Shown one piece after another: positions 1 to 9,952 of a stretch of DNA of 64,000 nt. Origin of the DNA: JABDKH01 sp963768565. GTDB taxonomy: Bacteria; Bacteroidota; Rhodothermia; Rhodothermales; JABDKH01. Position 1 is the stretch's first letter; each line of letters begins with the position of its first letter. The notes below the pieces were generated by a model. That model was given only the letters and a program-made list of their open reading frames with translations, was not told the origin of the DNA and did not search any database. Where the stretch lies: assembly GCA_963768565.1 (NCBI GenBank), contig CAVYIO010000015.1, forward strand, positions 1-64,000. Reading direction: 5' to 3'. A program made the position numbers and the translations under genes.

Positions 1-162
1 TGCATCCGTCCAGAGTGACGGGTGACGTTAATGTGCTCGGTCAGCCGCCTAGGTTAGCCCGCGTACCCGCGGAAGGTCCTACGGACTCAACGCGGCGCAC
101 ATTACATAGCGGTCCCATCTACGCGGGCGGGACCAGAGTAATCCAGACTCTGGTCCGACATC
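1..162 (+). repeat. Conserved leader, copy 1 (truncated by window start)
   Basis: This stretch before the first S8 protease gene is clearly related to 2167-2325 before the second one. Both contain GCATCCGTCC, AATGTGCTCGGTCA, a CGCGTACCCGC block and an almost identical last 65 bases running into the start codon. No gene is seen in it. It is probably the transcribed 5' leader plus promoter of the gene, copied together with it. Confidence 0.6.
130..156 (+). promoter_or_regulatory. Perfect hairpin abutting the start codon of S8 protease 1
   Basis: GGACCAGAGT (130-139) and ACTCTGGTCC (147-156) are perfect reverse complements, separated by a 7-base loop. Only six bases separate the stem from the ATG at 163, so the stem occupies the place where a ribosome-binding site would lie, and no Shine-Dalgarno sequence is visible. 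It could be an RNA hairpin controlling translation or a protein operator. The same element precedes the paralog (2293-2319). Confidence 0.6.
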
Positions 163-2047
163 ATGAAAGCATCGCGCTTCTTCTCGCTTCCGGCTCTCTC
201 TTTTCTTCTCGTCGTCGCACTCTTCAGCGGCTGCACCGACTCTCCTTTTGACCTGGCAGACGATTCGCTGCTAACAGACGCGGGTGTCTCCGACACGGGA
301 AAATTTCGCAACGAGCATCTGCTACCGCGCGCCAACAAGTTTCTCAGTCGGGCCAAAGATGACACGACTCAGTCAATTGGTCTCGTTCTGGCCGTACCGG
401 GCAACGTCGAGAAGCAGCGCGTGCTTGAGCGCTACCGCGTGCTCGAACGATACAAGGTCATCGAGCGATACGAATTCAACGACGTGTTCAACGGCTACGC
501 CATCGTAGTCACCGACACGTCAGCCCTTAGCGACTATGACGAGTTCATGATGACGCTGTTTGAAGATCCGGATATTCTCTGGTTCGAGCCTGACTTCTCC
601 GTGACGCTTCCGGAAGCGCAGTCGCAGGTGGACGGCTTCGAGCAGAAGATCCCGTGGAGCGTCTCCGCTATCGGCGGTCAGTACAGCTGGGCGCAATCGG
701 GTGACGGAAAAGGAACGGTTGGCGTAGATATCTATCTGCTCGACACCGGTGTCACCAACGACGATATCAACATTGTGGAGTCTTTGAATTTCAGTGACAG
801 TCCCGACGCAAAGGACTACGACGGTCACGGAACGCACGTGGCGGGAATCGCGGCTGCCGCTGATAACAACTTCGGGCTCGTCGGAGTGGCACCGGGCGCG
901 CGCGTTCACAGCATGAAGGTGCTCAATGACGATGGTTCGGCGGACGTATCGGTTGTGATAGCGGCCGTGGAGGAGATCACGGGTCGCAAGCTCGCCAATC
1001 CAAAATTACCGATGGTCGTCAACATGAGCCTCGGCGAACATGTTGCCACGTCGCAGTACACGGCGCTTGATGAAGCCATTGAAACCTCGATTGCTGCAGG
1101 CGTGGTCTATGTCGTCGCCGCAGGGAATCATCGCGGGGAAGCGGCACTTGTGACTCCGGCTCACGCGCTGAGTGCGATCACCGTTGCTTCAAGCGACGTT
1201 GAGGGCAGGTTCTCCTGGTTCTCGAACTTTGGATCAGCCATTGACCTCGTTGCGCCGGGAGAGGGAGTGGTTTCTCTGGCCGCCGGTTCGACGTCCCCTG
1301 TTTCGATGAGTGGAACGTCAATGGCCGCGGCACACGTAACAGGCGCTGTGGCACTCTATCTCGCGAAAGACCCGTACGCAACGCCCGAGGATGTCCGGCA
1401 GGCGCTCGTGGCAAAAGCAAAGCACCAGACACTTTATGCGCCCCAATCGACGACCGACTTGATGGTCTGGGTCGGCGACCTGCTGCAGAGGGATCGGTTC
1501 ACAGAACCCTCGTTCACAAACAACGATGGCTTGCAGAACTGGGCGGGCGGATGGATCGAGAATGGCGAGTCCGACGGCTCCGGACTGGGTTCTATCCGGA
1601 TCAGCTCCGGCACGTACTGCCCCGACGGCAACTGCCTGCGAATCGGTGAGGGCGATGAAAGAAAGATCGCTCAGAAGACTATCTCCCGGACCGCCGACCT
1701 TTCCTCGACTGACCGTGCCCTGCTCTCATTTGACTACAACATCTGGTCGCTGAGGGGATACGGTACCATGTACGTCCAGGTAAAAAACGGAGACCAGCTG
1801 CAAGACGCTGGCGACATATCAACTCTCCGGTGGAGATCGCAACGGACATGCTGAGTACGATATCTCCGCTTATGCTTCGGCCAACACGGAGATCGTGATC
1901 AAGATGGTCCCCGACTCAAAAGGCGACCGGGTTTCCGGCTACCTGCACCTCGACAATGTGGAATTGCGCAGCGTACCAGGACCGACCCTGATGGTCGCCC
2001 CGATATATAACTACTATCTGCCAATCGACGGACTGGCGGTGATGTAA
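163..2047 (+). CDS. S8 family serine peptidase (subtilase), lipoprotein, frameshifted near the C-terminus
   Basis: Secreted subtilisin-like protease. It begins with a lipoprotein signal peptide (lipobox around FSGC, Cys24), so it should be anchored to a membrane. Residues about 60-140 look like an I9-type propeptide and hold three hexapeptide repeats, RVLERY-RVLERY-KVIERY (86-103). The catalytic triad is D194 (LLDTGV), H222 (HGTHVAG) and S386 (SGTSMAAAH, with Ala where the family usually has Pro); the oxyanion Asn is in AAGNH. The first frame stops at 1854, but a frame carrying TYQLSGGDRNGHAEYDIS and a beta-rich domain continues to 2047, so an indel lies near 1800-1815. It is tandem with a paralog at 2326. 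Confidence 0.85.
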
Positions 2048-2166
2048 GCCTGCCTCCTGCGAGGCCACCTCTTCGGCAGCAGCGTCCGGATCTTCCCGGA
2101 TGCCGCCTGCCGCGAGGATAGGAATTTGTTCTTGTAGATACTTTCTCGCTCCTGAATGGAGCAAAA

Positions 2167-2325
2167 GCATCCGTCCTTTGAACGGGTGAAGCATAATGTG
2201 CTCGGTCATCTGCTTGAGATGGCTCGCGTACCCGCAAGGAGCCCCCGGCTCGCCGCGGCGCACATTACATAACGGTCCCATCTACGCGGGCGGGACCAGA
2301 GTAATCCAGACTCTGGTCCGACATC
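2167..2325 (+). repeat. Conserved leader, copy 2
   Basis: Second copy of the leader seen at 1-162, with the same order of conserved blocks (GCATCCGTCC, AATGTGCTCGGTCA, CGCGTACCCGC, then a near-identical final 65 bases). The rest of the gap from 2048 shows no gene. Conservation of the untranslated region between paralogs whose proteins have diverged suggests it is functional or that the duplication was partly homogenised. Confidence 0.6.
2293..2319 (+). promoter_or_regulatory. Perfect hairpin abutting the start codon of S8 protease 2
   Basis: Same 10-bp perfect stem (GGACCAGAGT / ACTCTGGTCC) and 7-base loop as at 130-156, again ending six bases before the ATG (2326). Being identical in both genes, it is the best-supported regulatory element of this locus. 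Confidence 0.6.
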
Positions 2326-3738
2326 ATGAAAGCACCGCGTTTCTTTTCACTCGCCGTCGCCCTCGTTCTCATCGCAATCGTATTCACCGGTTGCAGCGAT
2401 TCTCCGTTCGAAAGCAGCGAAGCTCCCATTGCACAGGAAGGCACTTCCAAGATGCGCCAGTCGCATTTGTTCGCGAGCAAGTTTCTTTCCCGCGCCAAGG
2501 TGCTGGAGCGCTACGCCGAGCTGGCTGCGACAAATGACTTCGTGCTCGGCATGAATAAGGTGCTTGAGCGCTACAGGGTTCTTGAGCGTTATGACGGCTA
2601 CGACGGCGTCGCGATCAAGAAGAATTACGAGAGGACCATCGATGGTTTCGCCGTTCACGTTGACGGGACGGGCATGACGATCGAGGAATTCCTCGCCATC
2701 GTCGAACTCGACCAAGACATCGAGTGGATCGAGCCCGACATTCGTTTTGTACCTCCGCTGAGCAAGGGTTCGGTAGACAAGAAGAGCACGAAGCAGTTCG
2801 TGCCGTACACGACCGAATTGATCGGGGCCAGGGAGAGCTGGACCGTCTCTGGAGATGGTAACGGTACGGTCGCAGGCGTGGATGTCTACATCATGGACAC
2901 AGGAGTCGCACACGAAGATCTCAACGTCGTCGAGTCTGTCAATTTCGCAGATGATGAGATGGTCGAGAATCCTATGTGGGAGCACGGAACGCACGTGGCT
3001 GGTACCGTCGGTGCGATGGACGATGACAATGGAAGCGTCGGAGTGGCACCCGGCGTACGGCTCCATAACCTGCGCGTCCTCAATAATCTCGGTCAGGCCG
3101 ATCTGTCAGCCGCGATCGCAGCCGTCGAGTATGTCACCGAGCAGAAGCTCGCGAACCCGGCGGCACCGATAGTCGTGAACATATCCTTCGGTGGCGACAT
3201 CGGCTCGACAGAGTACAATGCGCTGGATCAGGCGATCGTATCGTCGATTTCATACGGGGTCGTTTACGTGATCGCGGCGGGGAATGAAGCGATTGACGTG
3301 CAAACCGTAACTCCTGCACACGTGCAGGAAGCGATCACGGTCGCGTCGTTCTACGATCACAGTACGAATACAAACCTGTTCTCTGGATTTTCCAACTACG
3401 GATCAGACGTGGATCTTGTGGCGCCGGGCAACAATATCAAGTCGCTCGACTTCAACAGCACGGCCCCGTTGAGAATGGACGGAACCTCCATGGCCGCGCC
3501 CCATGTCTCGGGAGCAGCCGCTCTCTTCATGGCCCAGAATCCGTCAGCTACACCAACGCAGGTGCTAGCCGCTCTTCGGTCCGACGCGGCCGCGGGTGGG
3601 TTCACCGTGGAGGATTCGCCTGCGGGAACGACGGATTTGATCGTCTGGGTAGGCCAGGCGTCCGGATCGACCCAAGAGCCAACCGCTCCGACATCAGGCG
3701 GTGGCGGCAAGGGCGGCAAGGGCGGCAAGGGCAAGTAG
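2326..3738 (+). CDS. S8 family serine peptidase (subtilase), lipoprotein
   Basis: Intact 470-residue paralog of the preceding gene. It has a lipoprotein signal (FTGCSDSPF), then a propeptide-like segment with KVLERY at 58-63 and KVLERY-RVLERY at 78-89. The subtilase domain carries D191 (IMDTGV), H220 (HGTHVAG), the Asn of AAGNE and S388 (DGTSMAAPH). The protein ends in a glycine/lysine tail (GGGGKGGKGGKGK), which is unusual and basic. The shared leader and the VLERY repeats show that the pair arose by duplication. Likely role: degradation of extracellular or envelope protein; the substrate cannot be inferred. Confidence 0.92.
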   Translation: MKAPRFFSLAVALVLIAIVFTGCSDSPFESSEAPIAQEGTSKMRQSHLFASKFLSRAKVLERYAELAATNDFVLGMNKVLERYRVLERYDGYDGVAIKKNYERTIDGFAVHVDGTGMTIEEFLAIVELDQDIEWIEPDIRFVPPLSKGSVDKKSTKQFVPYTTELIGARESWTVSGDGNGTVAGVDVYIMDTGVAHEDLNVVESVNFADDEMVENPMWEHGTHVAGTVGAMDDDNGSVGVAPGVRLHNLRVLNNLGQADLSAAIAAVEYVTEQKLANPAAPIVVNISFGGDIGSTEYNALDQAIVSSISYGVVYVIAAGNEAIDVQTVTPAHVQEAITVASFYDHSTNTNLFSGFSNYGSDVDLVAPGNNIKSLDFNSTAPLRMDGTSMAAPHVSGAAALFMAQNPSATPTQVLAALRSDAAAGGFTVEDSPAGTTDLIVWVGQASGSTQEPTAPTSGGGGKGGKGGKGK

Positions 3739-3791
3739 AGACACTATCACATTCCAGGGCGGGACGTGATACTCTCGCACTATGATGGAAG

Positions 3792-3819
3792 GCCCGGCCC
3801 CTCAGGGGGTCGGGCTTTT
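3792..3819 (+). terminator. Intrinsic terminator after S8 protease 2
   Basis: A GC-rich hairpin (GCCCGGCCCC, loop TCA, GGGGGTCGGGC) is followed by TTTTC. It lies 54 bases downstream of the protease stop codon on the same strand. Confidence 0.8.
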
Positions 3820-3825
3820 CTCTGT

Positions 3826-3990
3826 CACCGCATGTCGTTGCGAGCGCACGCAGTGCGCGTGGCAATCCGAGACGACAAGGATTCCTCGGCGGCCGGATCA
3901 CCTCGCCGGCCTATAGCCTCCTCGTGGCGACGACACACTGATGGATCCCGGGTCGAGCCCGGGATGACCGTGGCGCACGACGACCGGGCA
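3826..3990. repeat. REP-like repeats (single copies of two families)
   Basis: Intergenic. It contains GTTGCGAGCG...GTGGCAATCC, a diverged copy of the TTGCGAGG...GGCAATC family that forms arrays elsewhere in the window. It also contains GGATCCCGGGTCGAGCCCGG followed by GATGAC, a palindrome of the second family (ATCCCG...GGGATGAC). No gene is apparent. Confidence 0.6.
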
Positions 3991-3995
3991 TCTCC

Positions 3996-6017
3996 CTACC
4001 CGCCTACTACCACCTTCCTGCTCACAAGCCTCTGCTCGTTCCCTTCCTGAATCTCGAGGCGAATGAAGTAGACCCCGGCACCAAGTGCGGGTTCGATGTC
4101 AATCAACTGTTCGCCCGGCGCGAAAGCGCGCGCCGGCTCCTCGTACACCTGCCGCCCGAGAACATCGAACATCTTCATCCCCACGCTCGCACCCGACGCA
4201 CTTTCGAATCGAACCGTCAGTCGGTCGGCGAACGGATTGGGGTATACGTCGAGGAGTCGCAAAGCCGACGGCAGCTCGTCCTTATCCTCGATGCTCGTCG
4301 GCGACACCAACTTGAAGGTCATCCGGTTGATGTTCGTATCGCTCGACTCAACAACCAGCAGACGCATCACCTGCTCACCGGCCGCAAGGGTGACGCCCGG
4401 TATCGTTACCGTGATCCAGTTTTGAAAACCGCCCGTATTAGGAACGACAACCGGATCCCCCATGTCTCGTTCATTCATTTTCAGGCTCAGCAGTCCAGTG
4501 CCCGTGCCGCTCGCAACTCGCAGGTCGATGTCATATACGCCGGCGGTCTCGACGTTTACCGTGTAGCGGATCCACTCGTCCGGCCTCATCCACGCGACGT
4601 TGTATTTGAAGCCCTCCGGATCTGTCGAGCGCTCGATGTCGACGCCGTCGTTCCGATACGTGCCACCATTATTTCCCCCGCCCGGCGCGCCCGTTACGGC
4701 ACTGATGATCCGAATCCGAGTACGCGGATCCCTGAAAGCCCAGGTTGTAGTCGGCCGCATTGATAACACCCGGGATCACATGATCCTTGAACGGCCTGTG
4801 CACAAAGCCGACGTCGGGATCAAACTGTGCTTCAAGGACGCCGGGCCGTACCTCGCAGGAATCAAGATCGAGGCCTCGTGCCATGGCCAAGGAGTCCTTC
4901 CAGCGCGGCGCGGTCCGACGGCCGCGGACCGGCGCCTCTCCAGTAGTCGATTACCTCCTGGTACCCCGGAGCGTATGGCGCCGACAGGGGGGCAGCTGTC
5001 GCTTCGATCTGCTTGTGCGTCCACCAGTTCACGCCAATGCCGTTTTGCTCCATGAGCCGTGTCACATTCCAGTACCAGGTGTTCGAGTTCTCGCCCGTCT
5101 CGCCCAGCCAGAGCGGCACGTTGTCACGGTTTCGCAGGTCGATTAGATACTGGATGGAGCCCTGGTCCGGGCCGTTCCAGTACTTATGGAAGGCATAGAC
5201 CATGTTGTCGTCGAAGGGAGCCACGGCCGGAAACGTGGTCCCGTAGTAGTTGCCCTCGATGAACAGAATGTGATTGGTGTCGACCTGGCGGATGGCAGCG
5301 GCGATCCGTGCGTAAAGCGGCCAGAGATCGTCGAAGTATCCGTCCGGCGTCACGGGTTCGTTGATCAGGTCGTAGCCCATGATTATCGGTTCATCGGCAT
5401 ACCTCCGGGCAATCTCTGTCCAGATCTCGACGGTCTGATCCTGATGCGGGATGGGCTCCGTCCACAGACGCGCGACACCGTCACTATCCGAGATCGGCCC
5501 ATCATTTTGCGCTCCGGGGGCAGCGTGCATGTCAAGAATCACGCTGACGTTGTAGGTGCGGCACCATCCCAGAAACCTGTCGAGCAAGGCAAAGCCATCT
5601 TCCTTGAAGGTCCCCGTGTCCGGGTCATAGAAGTTGTTGTAGTGGAAGGGGAGACGAAGGTGGTCGACACCCCAGCTTGCCATCGCGGCCACGTCCTTCT
5701 CGTCGACGTAGTTGGCTTCATAGATCTCGTAGAACGTCGCCGTGTTGACGGGTCCGATGAGGTCCTCAATCTGCGCTCGGATGGACGAGGGCGAGCCACC
5801 AAGAGGCGTATCGATGTCCAGCATATACCCTTCGGGCACCAGCCAGCCCTCCAAGCCCAATGCCGCGAGGCACGACGGGGTTGCCGGAGGGGTCGACGAT
5901 TTCCTTGCCTTCGGCCCTGAAGAAACCGGTACCGTTCTGTGCGACTGCGTGCGTGGAGAGAACTGACCAGGCCAGCGGCGCGATAGCGATCGCGATAAAC
6001 CAGACGTGCTTTCTCAT
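3996..6017 (-). pseudogene. GH5-family glycoside hydrolase with CBM6 and T9SS sorting domain (three frameshifts)
   Basis: Reconstructed secreted endo-glycanase (cellulase-like). Start ATG at 6017 is preceded by AGGGG and encodes a signal peptide ending THAVAQN. Then follow a GH5 (alpha/beta)8 domain (WGVDHLRLPFHYN; DLINEPV with the acid/base Glu; WLGETGENS with the nucleophile Glu), a CBM6-like domain (GGTYRNDGVDIE, WIRYTVNVETAGVYDIDLRV) and a C-terminal T9SS type A domain (YPNPFADRLTVRF). The frame changes near 5848 (a GGG that restores the frame if read as GG), 4880 and 4690. It is either a pseudogene or a miscalled sequence; all domains are otherwise well preserved. Likely exported by T9SS and used for polysaccharide breakdown. 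Confidence 0.85.
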
Positions 6018-6300
6018 GACAGATCCCCTTCGTTGTCTTGTCGAACGTGCAGGCGTGCTCTTTCGGGCTAATGTCACCGCAGCAAGGACCGGCCAGCTCA
6101 GACTAGCCTCTGAATCTCCCGGAAACAGCGGTTTCGCTTCTTGAAAACGTTTTCATAGAGTCGGTTCCCTTCACGAAAACGTGCCAGGCACACCTTCATC
6201 GATTTCTCTCTGATAATTTCGCGGGCGGCCCCTCTATCCTGATGTCTGCTGCTGCCGTACAATTGCGCCGTTTTGCGGAAATATTGCCGCACAAACACTC

Positions 6301-6535
6301 ACTAATTCATGTACTGACTTCGCGGTGCAATCCAAATGAAACGCTATCTCGTGTTGCTGGCATGTGTCAGTGCCGCTGCGGGCTCTGCGTATGCCCAGGA
6401 AAACGTCAAGACCGGACCCGATCGCGGCGGCTTCACACTGCTGCTGACCATGGGCCTGGGGCTACAGAACGACACCGGTGTTCAGGAGTCCGCTGTGGGA
6501 CTTGGTGGATTGAATCTTGGCATCGGAGCTTTAAG
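6301..6535 (+). repeat. Truncated duplicate of the 5' end of the outer-membrane protein gene
   Basis: From AATTCATGTACTGACTTCGC through the ATG at 6336 to about codon 67, this segment is nearly identical to 6574-6805. The encoded peptide (signal sequence, then ENVKTGPDRGGFTLLL...) stops at 6548 with a short unrelated tail. It is a direct partial duplication, or a collapsed copy of a tandem gene array. Confidence 0.75.
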
Positions 6536-6610
6536 TGAGATGCGCTGATGTTGCTTCTACCGCCGCACAGACAATCACTAATTCATGTACTGACTTCGCG
6601 GTGCAATCCA

Positions 6611-7155
6611 ATGAAACGCTATCTCGTAATGCTGGCATGTGTCAGTGCCGCTGCGGGTTCTGCGCATGCCCAGGAAAACGTCAAGACCGGACCCGATCGC
6701 GGCGGCTTCACACTGCTGCTGACCATGGGCCTGGGGCTACAGAACGACACCGGTGTTCAGGAGTCCGCTGCGGGACTTGGCGGACTGAATCTTGGCATCG
6801 GAGGCTTCCTGAGTGACGACCTGGCGCTGATGTTCCGCTTCTCCGGAACGAACGTCAGCTATTCGTACGACGACTCCGGGATCGCGTTTAGCTACAACCA
6901 GGTTTCTGGTGTTGGTGGCTAGCCCTCCAGTACTGGCTCAATGACCGCTTCAACGTCGAAGGTGGCCCGGGCTATGGTTTCTGGTCGACCGATTCCGGCG
7001 ACGACAGCGGGTTTGGTCTCATGGTCGGAGCCGGATTCACGGTCTTTAACAGAGGTCGCAACAACCTGCAGCTTGGCCTGGAATACGCCCCTGCCTTTAC
7101 GACCGGTGGCGCAATCCACAACGTCGGCCTGACGCTGGGTTATCAGCTGCTGTAG
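6611..7155 (+). CDS. Outer-membrane beta-barrel-like protein (frameshifted)
   Basis: Small secreted protein with a signal peptide (AAAGSAHAQ), followed by alternating beta-strand sequence (GGFTLLLTMGLGLQ, LALMFRFSGTNVSYSYD) and a C-terminal barrel-like strand (GLTLGYQLL). The first frame ends at 6922 after SGVGG; the next frame carries LQYWLNDRFNVEGGPGYGFW... to the stop at 7155, so an indel lies near 6915-6922. Reconstructed length is about 180 residues. Function unknown; probably an outer-membrane protein. A truncated copy of its start lies upstream and a copy of its last 50 bases lies downstream. Confidence 0.7.
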
Positions 7156-7171
7156 GCGCGACCGAACGCGT

Positions 7172-7219
7172 GGGGCAATCCACAACGTCGGCCTGACGCT
7201 GGGTTATCAGTTGCTGTAG
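7172..7219 (+). repeat. Duplicate of the 3' end of the outer-membrane protein gene
   Basis: GGCAATCCACAACGTCGGCC through the stop codon is repeated almost exactly from 7110-7155, with one base changed near the end. The rest of 7220-7580 shows no gene. It holds a possible diverged REP remnant around 7450-7500 (GCGAGGCCGG...GTCGCAATGAC). Confidence 0.7.
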
Positions 7220-7580
7220 GACAACCGGTTTGAACGGGCGGGCACGGCGAGGCACAGGCAATAATGCTTCTGCGCCTGCCGCCGCTCGCACAGGGTTCCA
7301 TATCCGGTTTCAAGCGGGCCCGCGCCAGTGCGAATAGCGCTGACGACCCGTCCAGGATGCCGCAACTACGGCGAAAAAGAGCCTGTCGTCGCGGGTCTCT
7401 TGATTCTGCCCTCTGTATTCCGTAATTGAGCGCATCACACAGGGACACTTCAGCGAGGCCGGCCGTACCTCCGGCGTGCAAACAACGTCGCAATGACACC
7501 TGCCGGGAGGGTGGTGCAGTCTTTTCGGGCGACGGGTCGACGGTCACGCAATTCGCTCCAAACAGCGAGGCACTTTCACG

Positions 7581-8054
7581 ATGTCCAACAACCAGTCGCC
7601 GAATTGGAATACGCTCGTTGGCCAGGCCGCGAGGTGGATTGTGGTTTTTGTCGCAGGGCTGGGAATCCTGTGGGTCGTCGAGTACCTGCTGAATCTCATC
7701 ATCGGCTGGGGACTCGGCTGGAGACTCGGTGGATGGGGTGCCTTCCTGCTCTTTATTGGCAGCGGAATCCTGGTGCTCATTGCCATGATCATCGCCGGAA
7801 AAATCGCCGCAACGGTAACAGCGCGCATCGCTCCGCTCCCCAGAAAGGGCCTGCTGATTCTGGGCGCCGTCTACGTCGTGGCCCAGGCCGTCAGGCTGTA
7901 TGGCCTCTTCGGCGACGCGGAGTCGGTCTGGCAGTTCGTTCTGATGAAGATCGAGTTCGTCATCGTCGTGACCATCGTCTTCACCCTTGCATACTGGATC
8001 GAGGATGCGGATCCCGGCGCCGATCTGCAACCGGAGGGTGATGCGGCCGCGTAA
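7581..8054 (+). CDS. Hypothetical membrane protein (about four TM segments)
   Basis: 157 residues, not recognised. Hydrophobic segments lie at about residues 17-45 (VVFVAGLGILWVVEYLLNLI), 53-78, 90-108 and 118-142, so it is probably an integral inner-membrane protein. The C-terminus is acidic (EDADPGADLQPEGDAAA). It is followed after 120 bases by another predicted membrane protein on the same strand. No enzymatic motif is seen. Confidence 0.6.
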   Translation: MSNNQSPNWNTLVGQAARWIVVFVAGLGILWVVEYLLNLIIGWGLGWRLGGWGAFLLFIGSGILVLIAMIIAGKIAATVTARIAPLPRKGLLILGAVYVVAQAVRLYGLFGDAESVWQFVLMKIEFVIVVTIVFTLAYWIEDADPGADLQPEGDAAA

Positions 8055-8173
8055 TAACGGCTCCGGCCCGAAGCCCGAACGGACATCACCCGGTGTGCGC
8101 TGGATGGAAAATTTGAGGCAAGACCTGTAATCTCCCGTAATTCTTCGCTCCGACTCACCCCGCCTCGTTCACA

Positions 8174-8981
8174 ATGGCTCGAAAAAAGAAAGAGCCCGAC
8201 CAGCCGGTCGAGCTTCAGATCACCAACAAGATGATCCGCTTCGGCGGAGAGATTTATCCACTACGTAACATTTCACATGTGCGGTCGGTGGTCCTCAAAC
8301 CGAACTACACAAATCCAGTCACTCCCGGTTTCGTGTTCTTCGCTCTCGTTGCCCTGGCGGTGAGCGTTCTCATAGCGATGGGCGAGCTCATGCAGGCCTC
8401 CGAGTCGCGCACGGTCGTCGGGCTGGGTAACCTTTGTGTTCGGCGCGCTGATCCTCGTGTTCTGGTGGCGAAAGAGAAAGCCGCCGCCAGACGAATACGG
8501 GATCCAGCTTGCCACAAACGCCGGCGCCCAGCAACTCTTTTCGAGTCCGAACAAGGAGTTCATCGAATTGGTCGTGATGCGAATTGTCGATGTAATAGAG
8601 CGGGGAAACCGCCCTACAGACGTGACGGTCAACATCGCGGATCAGATCATCCAGGACAACTCGACCACGGTGAACCAGCAGATCGTTTACGACATGCGGG
8701 TTCAGCACCTGAACCTGTCGGTGGAGGACTCGGAGTTTTTGCTTCTCACCTTCCGACCTGCTCTGGAACGACTTGCTCAGGAGCTGCAGGAGGCCGGAGA
8801 TGAGAAGGCGTTGCAGGGGCTTCAGCAGATCACAGACGAGATCAACTCGCAGAGCCCGAGTGGTGGTGTCATCCGGGCGGTCTGGGACAAAGTCAGTAAG
8901 GTGTGCTCCAGCTACGAGACGGTGAAGACCGTTTCGGAGATCGCGGGGATGGTAGCGCGCGTGGCGACGATACTCGCCTGA
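8174..8981 (+). CDS. DUF6232-like membrane protein (frameshifted)
   Basis: The N-terminal frame (from 8174) gives MARKKKEPDQ..., a segment NKMIRFGGEIYPLRNISHVR and a TM helix (FVFFALVALAVSVLIAMGEL). After about 8430 the homology continues in another frame with a second TM helix (FGALILVFWWRKRK) and YGIQLATNAGAQQLFSSPNK, ending at 8981. The YPLRNI...TNAGAQQLFS arrangement resembles the DUF6232 family of small membrane proteins, here with a longer C-terminal soluble part (about 100 residues, helical). Function unknown. One indel near 8425-8435 is needed to join the halves. Confidence 0.6.
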
Positions 8982-9046
8982 CGTTCCAACAATAAGGCGT
9001 TGGTCGGCGTACAACGCGGTACGCCATTCCAGAAGAACGCCTTCCT

Positions 9047-9952
9047 ATGATTGCATCGCCTTCTCCGACGCGCATGCGCGTCGCCGTCGCTCAGTACTTC
9101 GTCCGTCCCATCACCCGCTTCGAGCAGTTCGAGGACCAGGTTACAGCCGTAGTGGAGGTGGCCAGGGGGTACAAGTGCCGGTTGCTCGTCCTGCCCGAGT
9201 ACTTCACGATGCAACTCATCACGCTGCACGATATCCATCGTCCGATGTCAGACCAGGTGCGTGACGTGGCGTCATATCGCGAGCGGTTCGTCGAGATGAT
9301 GAGCGGTCTTGCAAGATCCAACGGCCTGTATATCGTTGCGGGCACCATTCCGACAATCGACGACGGGGACGAGCGGCTGTTCAATGACGCCTGTCTGTTC
9401 GCGCCCTCCGGAGAACATGCCGTTCAGGGCAAACTGCACATGACCCGATTCGAGAAGGAGGAGTGGCGAGTGTCGTCACGGGATCGGCTGAAGGTCTTCG
9501 AGACCGATTTCGGAAGGATCGCCATCGCGATCTGCTACGATGTCGAGTTCCCTGAAATCGCCCGGGCGGCCGCCCACGAGGGGGCCCACCTGCTCGCCGT
9601 TCCCAGCGCCACCGACGACCGCAAGGGCTTCCTGCGCGTGCGGTACTGCTCTCATGCACGGACTATCGAGAACCAGATGTACGTCCTCCACAGTCCGACC
9701 GTCGGCTCCATTCCTCGGGTTGCGGACATGATGCTCAACTATGGCCAGGCCTCGATTCTGACTCCCTCGGATTATCCGTTCTCCAGAGACGGCATCCTCG
9801 CGGAAGGCGTTGTCAATCAGGAGGACATCGTCATCGGTGAGCTCAACCTCAGCACGATCGACGAGAGCCGCACCTTCGGGACCGTGCTGCCGCTCAACGA
9901 CAGCCGGCACACCCGCGCGTTGATCGAGAACCTGGAGGTCGTGACGATATGA
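9047..9952 (+). CDS. Carbon-nitrogen hydrolase (nitrilase superfamily)
   Basis: 301-residue amidase/nitrilase-fold enzyme. The catalytic Glu-Lys-Cys triad is visible: E51 (VLPEYF), K129 (QGKLHM) and C163 (AICYDVEFPE). It should hydrolyse a non-peptide C-N bond (amide or nitrile); the substrate is unknown. Its stop overlaps the start of the GNAT gene by ATGA (9949-9952), implying translational coupling. Proteins in which GNAT and C-N hydrolase domains are fused are known, and this looks like the split form in reversed order. The start at 9047 is the first in-frame ATG; the Met at residue 10 is an alternative. Confidence 0.88.
   Translation: MIASPSPTRMRVAVAQYFVRPITRFEQFEDQVTAVVEVARGYKCRLLVLPEYFTMQLITLHDIHRPMSDQVRDVASYRERFVEMMSGLARSNGLYIVAGTIPTIDDGDERLFNDACLFAPSGEHAVQGKLHMTRFEKEEWRVSSRDRLKVFETDFGRIAIAICYDVEFPEIARAAAHEGAHLLAVPSATDDRKGFLRVRYCSHARTIENQMYVLHSPTVGSIPRVADMMLNYGQASILTPSDYPFSRDGILAEGVVNQEDIVIGELNLSTIDESRTFGTVLPLNDSRHTRALIENLEVVTI

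Noticed and set aside
1800..1860. Programmed ribosomal frameshift in S8 protease 1
   Set aside because: No slippery heptamer followed by a pseudoknot is visible, and frame breaks occur at many unrelated genes, so an indel is more likely.
3700..3735. Collagen-like or silk-like repeat at the end of S8 protease 2
   Set aside because: Only three GGK units; too short to call a repeat domain.
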